Assembly: GCA_964423465.1 (NCBI GenBank)
Contig: CAYRFK010000002.1
Location: 10,265 to 74,264 of the forward strand
Length of the DNA stretch: 64,000 bases
From: VGWF01 sp964423465
Lineage (GTDB): Bacteria > Verrucomicrobiota > Kiritimatiellia > PWTM01
Reading direction: 5' to 3'
Position 1 is the first letter of the stretch, and every line of letters starts with the position of its first letter. Position numbers and translations under genes: made by a program. Below the pieces are notes generated by a model that saw only the letters and a program-made list of their open reading frames with translations, was not told the origin of the DNA and searched no databases. Below, in pieces: positions 18,123 to 26,916 of this stretch.

Positions 18123-18570
18123 CCGGGGAATCCATCAGGAAGCCGTGCGACTTGTAGGTTTTCAGCATGAAGGACGTCGCGGTCGCCGTCACGCCGGGGA
18201 TCACCGACAGTTTCTCACTGACGAACCGTGCCACGGTCCGCAGGTCGGGGCCCTCGATAAACAACAGGAGGTCCGCCTGGCCGCTGACGAGATAGGCCGA
18301 CACCACCTCGGGGAAGCGGCAGACGCGGTTCGCGATGTGGTTGAACCCGCCCTCGCGCTCGGGGGTGACCTTGACCTCGATGATCGCCACGACCTTGTCG
18401 TCGGTGGCCGCGTCCTCGTCCAGCACCGCGCGGTAGCCGCGGATGACGCCGCGCTTCTCGTAGTCCTCGATCTTCGTCCGCACGTCGGCGGGCGTGGTAT
18501 TCAGCATGGCCGCGAGATCCTCGACCGATTCGCGCGCCCGCACTTTCAACAGCTTCAACAACGGATCCAT
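18091..18570 (-). CDS. Lrp/AsnC-family regulator
   Basis: A 159-residue regulator of amino-acid metabolism genes. The N-terminal 60 residues form a winged helix (VEDLAAMLNTTPADVRTKI, EKRGVIRGYRAVLD). The rest is the ligand-binding RAM/ACT-like domain (VVAIIEVKV, ANRVCRFPEVVSAYLVSGQA). The ATG at 18570 has GGGGGAG eight bases upstream; longer in-frame extensions lack a site. It overlaps the following aminotransferase gene, which it probably controls. The HU gene and its terminator lie upstream on the same strand. Confidence 0.93.
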   Translation of the reverse strand: MDPLLKLLKVRARESVEDLAAMLNTTPADVRTKIEDYEKRGVIRGYRAVLDEDAATDDKVVAIIEVKVTPEREGGFNHIANRVCRFPEVVSAYLVSGQADLLLFIEGPDLRTVARFVSEKLSVIPGVTATATSFMLKTYKSHGFLMDSPDEHERLTVSP

Positions 18571-18609
18571 GGCCAGTCTCCCCCGGGCCGCCGTCGCGGC
18601 GGCCCCCCA

Positions 18610-18643
18610 GAAAACAGAATCGCGGCCCACCCGGGCCGCGATT
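18610..18643 (-). terminator. Rho-independent terminator after HU gene
   Basis: An 11-bp perfect stem (AATCGCGGCCC at 18618-18628 with its complement at 18633-18643) and a 4-base loop. On the minus strand it is followed by CTGTTTTC. It sits 21 bases past the HU stop codon. Confidence 0.85.
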
Positions 18644-18664
18644 CCGAATACGCCGAGTCCCGGA

Positions 18665-18952
18665 TTACTTCTTCGCGCCGAGGACCGTGTCCTTGGCTGC
18701 CTTCGCGATACGGAACTTCAGCACGCGCTTCGCCGGAATCTTGATCGGCGCCTTGGTCTGCGGATTGATGCCCATGCGGGCCTTCCGGTTGACCAAAACG
18801 AGCTTGCCGAGGCCGGGGATCGTGAAGCCGTCCTTCGCGCCCTTGTACGCCAGCGCGACGAGCTGCTCAACAACGGCCGCCGCCTGCTTCTTCGTGATGC
18901 CAGCCGCTTCAGCCAACGCTGCCAGAACCTGCGTCTTCGTCATCTTCGCCAT
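18665..18952 (-). CDS. HU-family DNA-binding protein
   Basis: A 95-residue histone-like nucleoid protein. It has the HU/IHF fold order: an alpha-helical N-terminus (MTKTQVLAALAEAAGITKKQ), then GFTIPGLGKLVLVNRKARMG with the conserved glycine turn, the INPQTKAPIKIPA DNA-binding arm, and the VLKFRIAKAAKD closing helix. Charge and length are normal. It is monocistronic, with its own terminator downstream. AGGAG lies about eleven bases before the ATG. A TATAGA box upstream could be a -10 element, but no convincing -35 pairs with it. Confidence 0.96.
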   Translation of the reverse strand: MAKMTKTQVLAALAEAAGITKKQAAAVVEQLVALAYKGAKDGFTIPGLGKLVLVNRKARMGINPQTKAPIKIPAKRVLKFRIAKAAKDTVLGAKK

Positions 18953-19110
18953 GTGCGTCTCGCTCCTCTTCTATACGATTACGGCCGCCGGTCTTTCCGC
19001 GGCCAATGTCCGGCGCAAAGAATAGCGGCGCGGGGCGGGGATGCAACTACTTTCCGAGAAAAAACGAGGGTTTCCGAAATCCGCCCCGCTCCGCGCCGGG
19101 GTTCCGGGGG

Positions 19111-19563
19111 TCAGGCAAGGGCGTGCATCGCGAGCGCAACCAGCACGCCGGTGACCAAACCGGCGAAGACCTCGAGCCGCGTGTGGCCGAGCAACTCGGC
19201 GAGCTTCTGCTCGGAGAGATGGTGATGCTTGAACAGTTCCTGCACGATCTGGTTGAGCAGGCGCGCCTGCTGCCCGGCGGCGCGGCGGACGCTCTGCGCG
19301 TCGAACATCACCACCGCGGCGAACGCGAGCGACAGCGCGAACATGGAACTGCCGAATCCCTCGCGGAGTCCGATCGATGTGGCCAGCCCGCAGACCATCG
19401 CCGTGTGCGCGCTCGGCATGCCGCCGGTGCTGAAAAGAAGCCGGAAATCGATCGAGCGATGCCGGATGAGCCCGCGCGTCATCTTGATGGCCTGCGCGAC
19501 CGTCCACGCGGTCAGCGCGACCCAGATGCTTAGATTGTAGGCGACGTCCGGCTTCAGCGACAT
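19111..19563 (-). CDS. Divergent PAP2 family (DUF212, YuiD-like) membrane protein
   Basis: A small membrane protein of about 150 residues in the acid phosphatase/vanadium haloperoxidase-related family. GGMPSAHTAMVCGLATSIG is the family's modified phosphatase motif. Hydrophobic segments lie near the N-terminus (about 8-25), in the middle (about 70-90) and at the C-terminus (about 130-150). The conserved region GHTRLEVFAGLVTGVLVA also fits. The biological role of the family is unclear. Neither candidate ATG (19563 or 19593) has a good ribosome binding site; I took the downstream one by similarity of length. Confidence 0.85.
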   Translation of the reverse strand: MSLKPDVAYNLSIWVALTAWTVAQAIKMTRGLIRHRSIDFRLLFSTGGMPSAHTAMVCGLATSIGLREGFGSSMFALSLAFAAVVMFDAQSVRRAAGQQARLLNQIVQELFKHHHLSEQKLAELLGHTRLEVFAGLVTGVLVALAMHALA

Positions 19564-19615
19564 GGCGGGGGATTCTGTCGTCCCGCCCGCCATACTGCAA
19601 GCGGGATGCGGGGAG

Positions 19616-19650
19616 GAGGTTCACCGGTTGGCAGGTTCACAGGTTCGGAG
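19616..19650 (+). repeat. Octamer array GGTTNNNN
   Basis: Four degenerate 8-bp units (GGTTCACC, GGTTGGCA, GGTTCACA, GGTTCGGA) lie in the short divergent spacer between two membrane-protein genes. Related octamers recur at 46728, 48058 and 48303. Confidence 0.7.
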
Positions 19651-19680
19651 GGCAACGGCGGGCGTGGTAGAGTGCGGGGC

Positions 19681-20070
19681 ATGCGACCGGCGTGGATCGA
19701 TGAAGTCTGGCGGTTCGGCGTCTGCGGCCTCGGGGCCGGGGCGGCGGATCTCGGCGCGTTCTCCGCCCTCACCCATTTCGCGGGCCTTCACCCGCTGGCG
19801 GCCAACCTGATCAGCCGGCCGATCGGCGGACTCGTCAGCTTCACCGCCAACCGCTTCTGGACCTTCCGCCACCGGCCGATGGAGAAGCCCCTGCACGTCC
19901 AGTTCGGCCGCTACTGGGTCGTCTGGGTCTCGTCCTATGCGCTGTCCGAGGGCCTGCTCGCCCTGTGGCTTCTCGCCCTTCCCGACGACAAGACGCTCGC
20001 CAAGCTCCTCGCCGAGGGATGTGTCGGCGGGCTGAGCTTCCTCGCCCAGCGCCTGTGGACCTACCGGTGA
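19681..20070 (+). CDS. GtrA-like membrane protein
   Basis: A 129-residue GtrA-family protein with about four transmembrane segments (FGVCGLGAGAADLGAFSALT, NLISRPIGGLVSFTANRFWT, a third near 75-95 and a fourth near the end). The motif NRFWTFR followed by a late QRLWTYR is typical of the family. Members are thought to help move polyprenyl-linked sugars across the membrane for cell-surface polysaccharide modification. The ATG at 19681 is chosen because the upstream in-frame extension has repeat-derived, non-homologous sequence. It converges with the phosphofructokinase gene, with only four bases between stop codons. Confidence 0.9.
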   Translation: MRPAWIDEVWRFGVCGLGAGAADLGAFSALTHFAGLHPLAANLISRPIGGLVSFTANRFWTFRHRPMEKPLHVQFGRYWVVWVSSYALSEGLLALWLLALPDDKTLAKLLAEGCVGGLSFLAQRLWTYR

Positions 20071-20074
20071 CCCC

Positions 20075-21340
20075 CTACTCGAACCGCGCCGGCTGACCCG
20101 TGGCGGCGAGCACGGCGTGCCAGAGGCCGCCCTCGGGATCGACGCATTGCGCCTGGCCCGCCAGCGCCGCGATCGGCACATGGATGAACACGTCGTGGAG
20201 GTAGCCGATCAGCACTCCCGTCTTTCCCGCCATGGCGGCATGGACGGCGTGGCGGGCGTAGAGGTCGCAGAGGATCGCATCCTCGGCGTCCGCCGCGTGG
20301 CTGCGCACGAGGTAACTCGGATCGAAGTAGCGCACCGCAACCCCCATCTGCGCGTCGCGGAAATGGGCCTCGATCCGCTCCTTGAGGAACACGCCGATGT
20401 CCTGCAACTTCGCATTGCCCGAGGCGTCGGCCCCCGCCGCCTTCGGCAGAAGGTCCTGCCCCGCTCCCTCCGCGACGACCACCACCGCGTGGTGCCGGGC
20501 AACGAGCCGGCGGCGGAGCGTTTCAAGGAACCCGCCCCCGCCTTCGAGCGCGAACGGGATCTCCGGAATCAGCGTGAAATTCACGTCCTGGCTCGCGACG
20601 GTTGCGCCGGCCGCGATGAACCCGGCGTGGCGCCCCATCAGCTTCACCACGCTGACCCCGTACTCGACGCTCTTGCTCTCCGTGTGCGCCGCGTCGATCA
20701 CCCCGCGCGCAATCTCCAGCGCCGTCTGGTAGCCGAACGTCCGGCTCACGTACGCGACGTCGTTGTCGATCGTCTTGGGGATCCCGACGACCGCGAGCGT
20801 CGCGCCGCGGCAGACGGCCTCCCCGTGGAGCGTGAGCGCCCCGCGCTGCGTGCCGTCGCCGCCGACGCAGAAGAGCATGTTCACGCCGCGCGCCACGAGA
20901 TTCTCCACCGCGGCCGCCGGATCGACCGGCCCGCGCGAGGTGCCCAGCATCGTGCCCCCCGCCTTGTGGATGTCGTTGACCATGTCCGGATCGAGCCGGA
21001 CCGGCTCCAGCCCGCTGCGCGGATCGAGCCCCTTGTAGCCGTTGCGGAAGCCGAGCACCTCCGGCACGCCGTAGCCGTGGTGAAGCTGCATGAAGACCGA
21101 CCGGATCACGTTGTTCAGGCCGGGACAGAGCCCGCCGCATGTGACGATCCCGGCGCGGACGGATTTCGGGTCGAAGAAGATCCGCTCCCGGGGCCCGGCG
21201 CGCTCGAACGACACCCCGCCGTCGGAACACCGCTCGAGGTCGAGCGGGATGCGCACGCCGTCGGAGACGAACCTCCGCAGCGGTGACGCGACACCTGCCG
21301 CCCCGAGGCTTCCGATCCGCATGAATCCGTCGTCCGTCAT
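20075..21340 (-). CDS. 6-phosphofructokinase
   Basis: A 421-residue phosphofructokinase for the committed step of glycolysis. GGLCPGLNNVIRSV (69-82), GGDGTQRGA (160-168), GIPKTIDNDV (186-195) and MGRHAGF are visible. Glycine at 163 (GGDG, not GGDD) points to ATP as phosphoryl donor, while lysine at 189 (PKTIDND, not PGTIDND) is the state seen in the PPi-type branch and in trypanosomatid ATP enzymes. It therefore belongs to the long clade-X-like ATP group with an extended N-terminus of about 60 residues. GGGAG lies about eight bases before the ATG. Donor specificity is inferred, not shown. Confidence 0.93.
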   Translation of the reverse strand: MTDDGFMRIGSLGAAGVASPLRRFVSDGVRIPLDLERCSDGGVSFERAGPRERIFFDPKSVRAGIVTCGGLCPGLNNVIRSVFMQLHHGYGVPEVLGFRNGYKGLDPRSGLEPVRLDPDMVNDIHKAGGTMLGTSRGPVDPAAAVENLVARGVNMLFCVGGDGTQRGALTLHGEAVCRGATLAVVGIPKTIDNDVAYVSRTFGYQTALEIARGVIDAAHTESKSVEYGVSVVKLMGRHAGFIAAGATVASQDVNFTLIPEIPFALEGGGGFLETLRRRLVARHHAVVVVAEGAGQDLLPKAAGADASGNAKLQDIGVFLKERIEAHFRDAQMGVAVRYFDPSYLVRSHAADAEDAILCDLYARHAVHAAMAGKTGVLIGYLHDVFIHVPIAALAGQAQCVDPEGGLWHAVLAATGQPARFE

Positions 21341-21491
21341 GACCCGTCTCCCGTTCTCGAGCCGCGCATCATACGCCTCCCGCGCACCGCGTCACGGCGG
21401 AAACACCGGGCTTGATCGCGCCGCACGGGCAAGGCAGGGTTCACGGCACGGCGCACGGCACGTCAGCCGCCGCCGGAGGGAGATTCCGACC

Positions 21492-23240
21492 ATGAATCCA
21501 AGGCCCGTTTTTCAGACCCTGGCCGCGCTTGCGGCCGTCCTCTGCGGTTCGGCGTCCGCACTCGCCGCCGACGCGCCCGCGAAGCGGCCGAACGTGCTGC
21601 TGATCTGCGTCGACGACCTCAAGCCCCTGCTCGGCTGCTACGGCGATCCGCGCGCGAAGACGCCCGGCATCGACCGCCTCGCCGCCCGCGGCGTGCTCTT
21701 CGAACGCGCGTTCTGCAACCAGGCCGTCTGCGCGCCGTCGCGCAACGCGCTGATGACCGGGCTGCGGTCGGCGACGATCGGCATCTACGACCTGGCGACG
21801 AACTTCCGGAAGTCCGTGCCCGACGCCGTCACCGTGGCGCAGCACTTCAAGGCGAACGGCTACCGCACCGAGGCGATGGGCAAAATTATGCACGTCGGCC
21901 ACGGGAACCACGAGGACGAGGCGTCGTGGACCGTCCCGCACTGGCAGCCGTCCAGCGGCGGCTATCTGCTGCCCGCCAATCAGGAGACCATGAAGCGGGA
22001 GCAGGCGAAGGGGCGCGCCGTGGGCGCCTCGCCGGCGAAGATGTCCAACCTTCCCAAGGGCGCCTCGACGGAATGCGCCGACGTCGCCGACAACACCTAC
22101 GGCGACGGCCAGATCGCCGACGAGGCCGTCCGTCGCCTGCAGGACGCCGCGAAGAAGCCCGGCGAGCCGTTCTTCATGGGCGTCGGCTTCCTCAAGCCCC
22201 ACCTGCCCTTCTGCGCACCGAAGAAATACTGGGACCTCTACAAGGAGTCCGACTTCCCGCTTCCGGAGATCCGCACGCCGCCGAAGGGCGCGCCGGACTT
22301 CGCGCCGACCACGTGGGGCGAACTGCGCTCCTACACGGACATCCCCCGCATCGGGGACCTGGACGACAAGCTCACGCGGCACCTCATCCATGGCTATCAC
22401 GCGGCGACGAGCTTCATGGACGCCCAGCTCGCACGCGTCCTCGACGCGCTGGATGCGACCGGCCTGGCCGCGAACACGATCGTCGTCCTCTGGGGCGATC
22501 ACGGCTGGCACCTCGGCGACCACGGCATGTGGTGCAAGCACACCAACTACGAGCAGGCCGCCCGCATCCCGCTGATCGTCTCCACCCCCGGTGTCGGCAA
22601 GGCCGGCGTGAAGACCGGCTCGCTCGCCGAGACCGTCGACCTCTACCCGACCCTCTGCGAACTCGCCGGCCTGCCCGTGCCCGCCGGCCTCGACGGCCGC
22701 AGCTTCGTTGCGACGCTGAAGGATCCGTCCGTCGCAACCAAGGAGGCTGTGCTTCACGTCTACCCGCGCAGCGGCGGACTGATCGGCCGCGCCGTGCGCG
22801 AGACGCGCTACCGGCTGGTCGAATGGAAGGTCCCCGGCACGCCGGCCGCGGACGCCGTGCTCGAGCTCTACGACTACGAGGCCGACCCGCTCGAGACGCG
22901 CAACCTCGCCGCGGACAAGCCGGACGTCGTCGCGCGGCTGCGCGCGATCCTCGCGAAGTACCCCGAGGCGAAACCGCAGATCCAGGCCGGCGGCGAGCCG
23001 GACGCTGCGAAGGCCGGCGGAAAGGGCGGGCGCGCCGGAGGTGGCCGGTCGAACCAGGACCGCGGCGCGATGTTCGACAAGCGCGACAAGGACCGCGACG
23101 GCAAGCTAACCCGCGCCGAGTTTCTCGACGGCCAGCCCGACGCCGACGAGGCCCCCAAGCGCTTCCCGATCTTCGACGCCGACAAGAGCGGCGACCTCAG
23201 CCGCGACGAATTCATCCGCGGCGGCAAACCGGGGAACTAA
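21492..23240 (+). CDS. Secreted sulfatase with C-terminal EF-hand pair
   Basis: A 582-residue sulfatase, closest in feel to the iduronate-2-sulfatase group. A signal peptide (about 1-26, ending ALAADA) precedes RPNVLLICVDDLKP with metal ligands D41 and D42. The maturation motif CAPSR puts the formylglycine cysteine at C80. LWGDHGWHLGDHG is the second metal site. After a Gly/Lys-rich linker the last 55 residues hold two EF-hand loops (DKDRDGKLTRAEF and DADKSGDLSRDEF), so calcium may stabilise or anchor the enzyme. The ATG at 21492 has GGAGGGAG about ten bases upstream. It stands alone on the plus strand and converges with the GH109-like gene. Confidence 0.93.
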   Translation: MNPRPVFQTLAALAAVLCGSASALAADAPAKRPNVLLICVDDLKPLLGCYGDPRAKTPGIDRLAARGVLFERAFCNQAVCAPSRNALMTGLRSATIGIYDLATNFRKSVPDAVTVAQHFKANGYRTEAMGKIMHVGHGNHEDEASWTVPHWQPSSGGYLLPANQETMKREQAKGRAVGASPAKMSNLPKGASTECADVADNTYGDGQIADEAVRRLQDAAKKPGEPFFMGVGFLKPHLPFCAPKKYWDLYKESDFPLPEIRTPPKGAPDFAPTTWGELRSYTDIPRIGDLDDKLTRHLIHGYHAATSFMDAQLARVLDALDATGLAANTIVVLWGDHGWHLGDHGMWCKHTNYEQAARIPLIVSTPGVGKAGVKTGSLAETVDLYPTLCELAGLPVPAGLDGRSFVATLKDPSVATKEAVLHVYPRSGGLIGRAVRETRYRLVEWKVPGTPAADAVLELYDYEADPLETRNLAADKPDVVARLRAILAKYPEAKPQIQAGGEPDAAKAGGKGGRAGGGRSNQDRGAMFDKRDKDRDGKLTRAEFLDGQPDADEAPKRFPIFDADKSGDLSRDEFIRGGKPGN

Positions 23241-23264
23241 ATTGGTCTTGGCTCCACGAGAGAC

Positions 23265-23355
23265 AACACGAAGACGCAAAGGTCGCAAAGAGAGAAGATC
23301 CGGGGCCGTTCGGCTGGTCCGCCGTTGTTCTTTGCGTTCTTTGCGTCTTGGTGTT
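23265..23355. repeat. 27-bp inverted repeat (CGCAAAG type) between convergent genes
   Basis: The left arm at 23265-23291 (AACACGAAGACGCAAAGG...) and right arm at 23329-23355 are complementary at 24 of 27 positions and enclose 37 bases. The element fills the gap between the stop codons of the convergent sulfatase and GH109-like genes, so a bidirectional terminator or RNA-stability role is possible. A single arm of the same sequence occurs at 50444-50470. Confidence 0.85.
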
Positions 23356-23363
23356 TCCCTCCG

Positions 23364-24716
23364 CTACGCGATGATGCCGAGCGGCGGGGTGGTTTTCCAG
23401 CGGCCGCGGGTGAAGTCGGGGACGTCGACGGAGGCGCTGCGGGTCGCGACGGATTTCTCGCTCAGCGGACCGATGACCGACCAGCTCGCGGCGTCGTAAA
23501 CGTCCTGGTCCAGCGGCTCGCCGTTGCGCAGGCAATAAGCGATGCGCCAGTTCATGATGAAGTCCATGCCGCCGTGGCCGCCGCCCTTGGCCGCCTCGCT
23601 CATCCGCTTCCACAGCGGGTGGTCGAACTCCTCGAAGAAGGGCTTCAGCGCGTCGCCCTCGACCCACGCATGCGTGTTCGGGGTCTTGCCCTCGATCGCG
23701 AGACGGCTCGGGAAGCCGGCGAACGTGCCCTTCGTGCCCTGGATCAGGTTCAGCCGGCTGTAAGGGCGCGGCGAGGTCTCGTCCCACTGGATCATCAGGC
23801 TGCGCCCGAGCGCGGTCTTCACGATCGTCGTGTTCATGTCGCCGCAGTTCCATTTCGCGATCTTGTTCCACTTGTGGTCCGCCGGGAACTTCGCCTTCGC
23901 GAACGCGGCGCGGCCGAGGGCGGGGGAGCTGACGGACGAGAGATAATCGAAGCGGTCGCCGCGATTGATGCTCATGTACTGCGCGACGGGCCCGAGGCCG
24001 TGTGTCGGGTAGAGGTTGCCGTTGCGCTTCGCGTAGTGCAGCGTGCGCCACGAACCGGTGCCGCGCTCGACCTGGTTCATCTGCCCACGAAGCTCGTGGA
24101 TGTAGGACGCCTCGCCGTGGAGCAGCTCGCCGAACACGCCCATCCGGCACATGTTCAGCACCATCAGCTCCTCGCGGCCGTAGCAGACGTTTTCGAGCAT
24201 CATGCAGTGGCGGCGGGTCTTCTCGGAGGTGTCGACCAGCTCCCAGCACTCGTCGACCGTCAGCGCGGCCGGGACCTCGGTGAACGCGTGCTTACCGGCC
24301 TTCATCGCCGCGACGGCCTGCGTCGCGTGCAACTCCCACGGCGTCGCGATGACGACCATGTCCAGGTCGGTCCGCTCGAGCATGCGGCGGTAGTCCTCGG
24401 GCCCCTTCGTGTAGAGCTCCGGCGCCGGCTTGCCCGCCTTCTCGCAGCGCGCGGCGGCCCCCTTCGCGGAGGGCTCGTGGATGTCGCAGATGGCCTTCAC
24501 CTCGACGCCCTCGAGCTTGAGGTAGTCGCCGACGTGGCCGCTGCCGCGCGCGCCGACGCCGATGAATCCGACGCGGACCGCCGGGAGCGGCGTGGTCTTC
24601 ATGTTCGCCACGCCGGCTCCTGCCGCGGGTGCCGCGCCGGTCACCGACGCGCATCCTCCCGCCACCAGCCCCGCCCCCACGCCCATCGCCGTCCGAAGGA
24701 AATCCCGTCGCTCCAT
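23364..24716 (-). CDS. Tat-exported Gfo/Idh/MocA lipoprotein, GH109-like
   Basis: A 450-residue protein of the NAD-dependent Gfo/Idh/MocA family. Residues 1-25 combine a twin-arginine motif (MERRDFLRTAMG) with a lipobox ending at VAGGC, so it should be exported folded and lipid-anchored. The Rossmann motif is GFIGVGARGSGH. ATPWELHATQAVAAMKAGKH and TEVPAALT replace the common EKP signature. GGMDFIMNWRIAYCLRNGEP and DVYDAASWS match the pattern of GH109 glycosidases, which use bound NAD in a redox-assisted glycoside cleavage. I therefore favour a GH109-type enzyme over a simple dehydrogenase. The substrate is unknown. Confidence 0.88.
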   Translation of the reverse strand: MERRDFLRTAMGVGAGLVAGGCASVTGAAPAAGAGVANMKTTPLPAVRVGFIGVGARGSGHVGDYLKLEGVEVKAICDIHEPSAKGAAARCEKAGKPAPELYTKGPEDYRRMLERTDLDMVVIATPWELHATQAVAAMKAGKHAFTEVPAALTVDECWELVDTSEKTRRHCMMLENVCYGREELMVLNMCRMGVFGELLHGEASYIHELRGQMNQVERGTGSWRTLHYAKRNGNLYPTHGLGPVAQYMSINRGDRFDYLSSVSSPALGRAAFAKAKFPADHKWNKIAKWNCGDMNTTIVKTALGRSLMIQWDETSPRPYSRLNLIQGTKGTFAGFPSRLAIEGKTPNTHAWVEGDALKPFFEEFDHPLWKRMSEAAKGGGHGGMDFIMNWRIAYCLRNGEPLDQDVYDAASWSVIGPLSEKSVATRSASVDVPDFTRGRWKTTPPLGIIA

Positions 24717-24822
24717 GGCTTCACCCCGTGGTTCGTTCGCTCTGCGCACACGGTCCATCCCGCGCACTCCGCCGGACATACCCCCGCCCCGAACCCGCGT
24801 CAACGCCCAAATTGTTCACATC

Positions 24823-25383
24823 ATGGCGAAAACCCTGCTCTTGCCGGATCCGCGTCGAGAGGCCTATGCTCTGCCCGTGAGTGCATGGGTGCAGAGTGCG
24901 CGGGACGGGCTGCGGCGATTGCTGACGGCCCATCCGCGCTGGATGGCGGCAACCGTCGCCGGTTTCGGCGCGCTCGCGGGCGTCGGCGGCTACACGTTCC
25001 AGTACGCCGAGGGGCTTTCGTACCTCAGCAACGACCCGCGCGCCTGCGTGAACTGCCATATCATGAACGACCAGTACGACTCCTGGCTCAAGGGCAGCCA
25101 CCGCACCGCCGCGACCTGCGCCGACTGCCACCTGCCGCACGGCTTCTTCGAGAAGTATGCCGCCAAGGCGCGCAACGGATGGAACCACTCGAAGGCCTTC
25201 ACACTCCAGAACTTCCCCGAGCCGATCCGGATCACGCCGTTCAACCGCGCCTCGCTGCAGCACAACTGCATCGAGTGCCACCGCGGCATGACGGGGGCGA
25301 TCGCGGGCCACGCGGACGTCGGATCCGGCGAGGCCCGGTGCACGGAATGCCACCGGTCGGCAGGCCATATGCAGGTGCGGTGA
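24823..25383 (+). CDS. nrfH: NrfH-type tetrahaem cytochrome c, quinol oxidase of NrfA
   Basis: A 186-residue membrane-anchored cytochrome of the NapC/NirT/NrfH family that passes electrons from menaquinol to NrfA. One N-terminal transmembrane helix (about 41-58) is followed by four CxxCH haem sites: C75/C78, C99/C102, C149/C152 and C173/C176. Four haems and the short length fit NrfH. The start is uncertain: the ATG at 24823 has no clear ribosome binding site, and a GTG at 24880 would remove 19 residues before the helix. It lies 13 bases upstream of the NrfA gene and divergent from the GH109-like gene. Confidence 0.93.
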   Translation: MAKTLLLPDPRREAYALPVSAWVQSARDGLRRLLTAHPRWMAATVAGFGALAGVGGYTFQYAEGLSYLSNDPRACVNCHIMNDQYDSWLKGSHRTAATCADCHLPHGFFEKYAAKARNGWNHSKAFTLQNFPEPIRITPFNRASLQHNCIECHRGMTGAIAGHADVGSGEARCTECHRSAGHMQVR

Positions 25384-25396
25384 GAGGAGACAGACC

Positions 25397-26788
25397 ATGA
25401 AACGATACGTGCTCGGATATCTCGCGGTCTTCGGAACCGTCGCGGTCGCGGCGGCGGGCGTCACGGCGCTGCTGGTCAACATCCATCACCGCAAGGTCGA
25501 GGCGAAGGATACGGTCCTCAAGATCGTCGACCTCACCGAGGCCACGCTTGACGCGAAGGAATGGGGCAAGAATTTCCCGCGCGAGTACGACGGCTGGCTG
25601 CGCACCTCCGACACCAACCGCACGCGCTACGGCGGCAGCGAGGCGTTCTCGCACCTCGAGCATACGCCCGCACTGAAGCGGATCTTCGCCGGCTATGCGT
25701 TCGGCGTCGATTACCGCGAGGAGCGCGGCCACATGTTCTCGCTCGAGGACCAGAAACTCACCGAGCGCACGCACAAGTTCAACCAGCCCGGCTCCTGCCT
25801 CCACTGCCACGGCGGCGGCATGAAGCAGGTCTACGAGGCGCAGGGCGGCGGCGACCTCATGGCGGGCTTCCGGAAGGTCGGCGCGATGCCGCTGACGCAG
25901 GCGTGGACGTTCGTCAGCCACCCGATCACCTGCACCGACTGCCACGACCCCGCGACAATGGCGCTGCGCGTGACGCGGCCCGGGTTCATGGTCGGCATCG
26001 CCGCGTTCGCCGCGTCGGAGGAGCCCGCCCCGACCATGCCGAGCGTCGAGCGCTGGCGGCGCGACGGACGCAAGGGCGCCTACGAACCCAACGCGATGGC
26101 CTCGCGGCAGGAGATGCGGTCGTTCGTCTGCGGCCAGTGCCACGTCGAGTACTACTGCGGGCCGAAGGAGACGCTGTTCTATCCGTGGGGCAAGGGGCTC
26201 AAGGCCGAGCAGATCGAGGCGACCTACGACGCCCACACCTTCCCCGACGGCGCGCGGTTCCACGACTGGAAGCACGCCGAAACCGGCGCCGAGGTGATGA
26301 AGGCCCAGCATCCCGAGTTCGAGCTGTGGAACCAGGGCATCCACGCGCGCAGCGGCGTCGCCTGCGCCGACTGCCACATGCCGTACAAGCGCGAGGGCGC
26401 GATGAAGGTCACCGACCACCACATCCGCAGCCCGATGCTCAACACCTCCCGCGCCTGCCAGACCTGCCATCACTTCGATGAGGCCGAGATGAAGGCGCGC
26501 GTCGAGGCCGTGCAGGACCGGACGAAGGCCCTGATGGACCGTGCCTCCGGGGCGATCGTGGCGCTCATCGACGACATCGTCCGCGCGAAGCAGTCCGGCG
26601 CGGCCGACGACACCCTCGCCGCGGCCCGCGCGCTCCAGCGCAAGGCGCAGTGGCGCCTCGACTTCATCAACGCCGAGAACTCCATGGGCTTCCACGCCCC
26701 GCAGGAGTCCGCCCGCATCCTCGCCGAGGCCATCGACTACGCCCGCCAGGGCCAGCTCTCCCTCCCGGCGCGGAAGAACACATTGTGA
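25397..26788 (+). CDS. nrfA: Cytochrome c nitrite reductase, ammonia-forming
   Basis: A 463-residue pentahaem nitrite reductase that reduces nitrite to ammonium with six electrons, outside the cytoplasm. An uncleaved or late-cleaved N-terminal hydrophobic segment spans about 6-27. Five haem motifs are visible at C134, C179, C245, C323 and C354. The first, which in Escherichia coli is CxxCK at the active site, is here CLHCH, so the active-site haem should have a histidine instead of a lysine ligand. CGQCHVEYYC carries calcium and active-site tyrosine residues, and CQTCHHF closes the set. GGAG lies nine bases before the ATG. It forms a two-gene nrfHA unit. Confidence 0.95.
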   Translation: MKRYVLGYLAVFGTVAVAAAGVTALLVNIHHRKVEAKDTVLKIVDLTEATLDAKEWGKNFPREYDGWLRTSDTNRTRYGGSEAFSHLEHTPALKRIFAGYAFGVDYREERGHMFSLEDQKLTERTHKFNQPGSCLHCHGGGMKQVYEAQGGGDLMAGFRKVGAMPLTQAWTFVSHPITCTDCHDPATMALRVTRPGFMVGIAAFAASEEPAPTMPSVERWRRDGRKGAYEPNAMASRQEMRSFVCGQCHVEYYCGPKETLFYPWGKGLKAEQIEATYDAHTFPDGARFHDWKHAETGAEVMKAQHPEFELWNQGIHARSGVACADCHMPYKREGAMKVTDHHIRSPMLNTSRACQTCHHFDEAEMKARVEAVQDRTKALMDRASGAIVALIDDIVRAKQSGAADDTLAAARALQRKAQWRLDFINAENSMGFHAPQESARILAEAIDYARQGQLSLPARKNTL

Positions 26789-26805
26789 GGACCTGCGGAA
26801 AAGTG

Positions 26806-26916
26806 AGAAACTCCAAACTCCAAGGAAGTGGTAAGTGGGGAAGGAAGGAAGTCTCCAAGGGGGCAAGCCCTCCTTGATTACTTCTCACTTTCCACTTCCT
26901 TGGAGTTTGGAGTTTC
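26806..26916. repeat. AACTCCA inverted-repeat element, copy 1
   Basis: Perfect 25-bp arms at 26806-26830 and 26892-26916 (core AACTCCAAACTCCAAGGAAG). The left half continues as a purine-rich period-7 tract and the right half as a pyrimidine tract, with an inner hairpin around CAAGGGGGCAAGCCCTCCTTG. It lies 17 bases after the nrfA stop and overlaps the 5' end of the DUF3616 gene. Confidence 0.92.
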
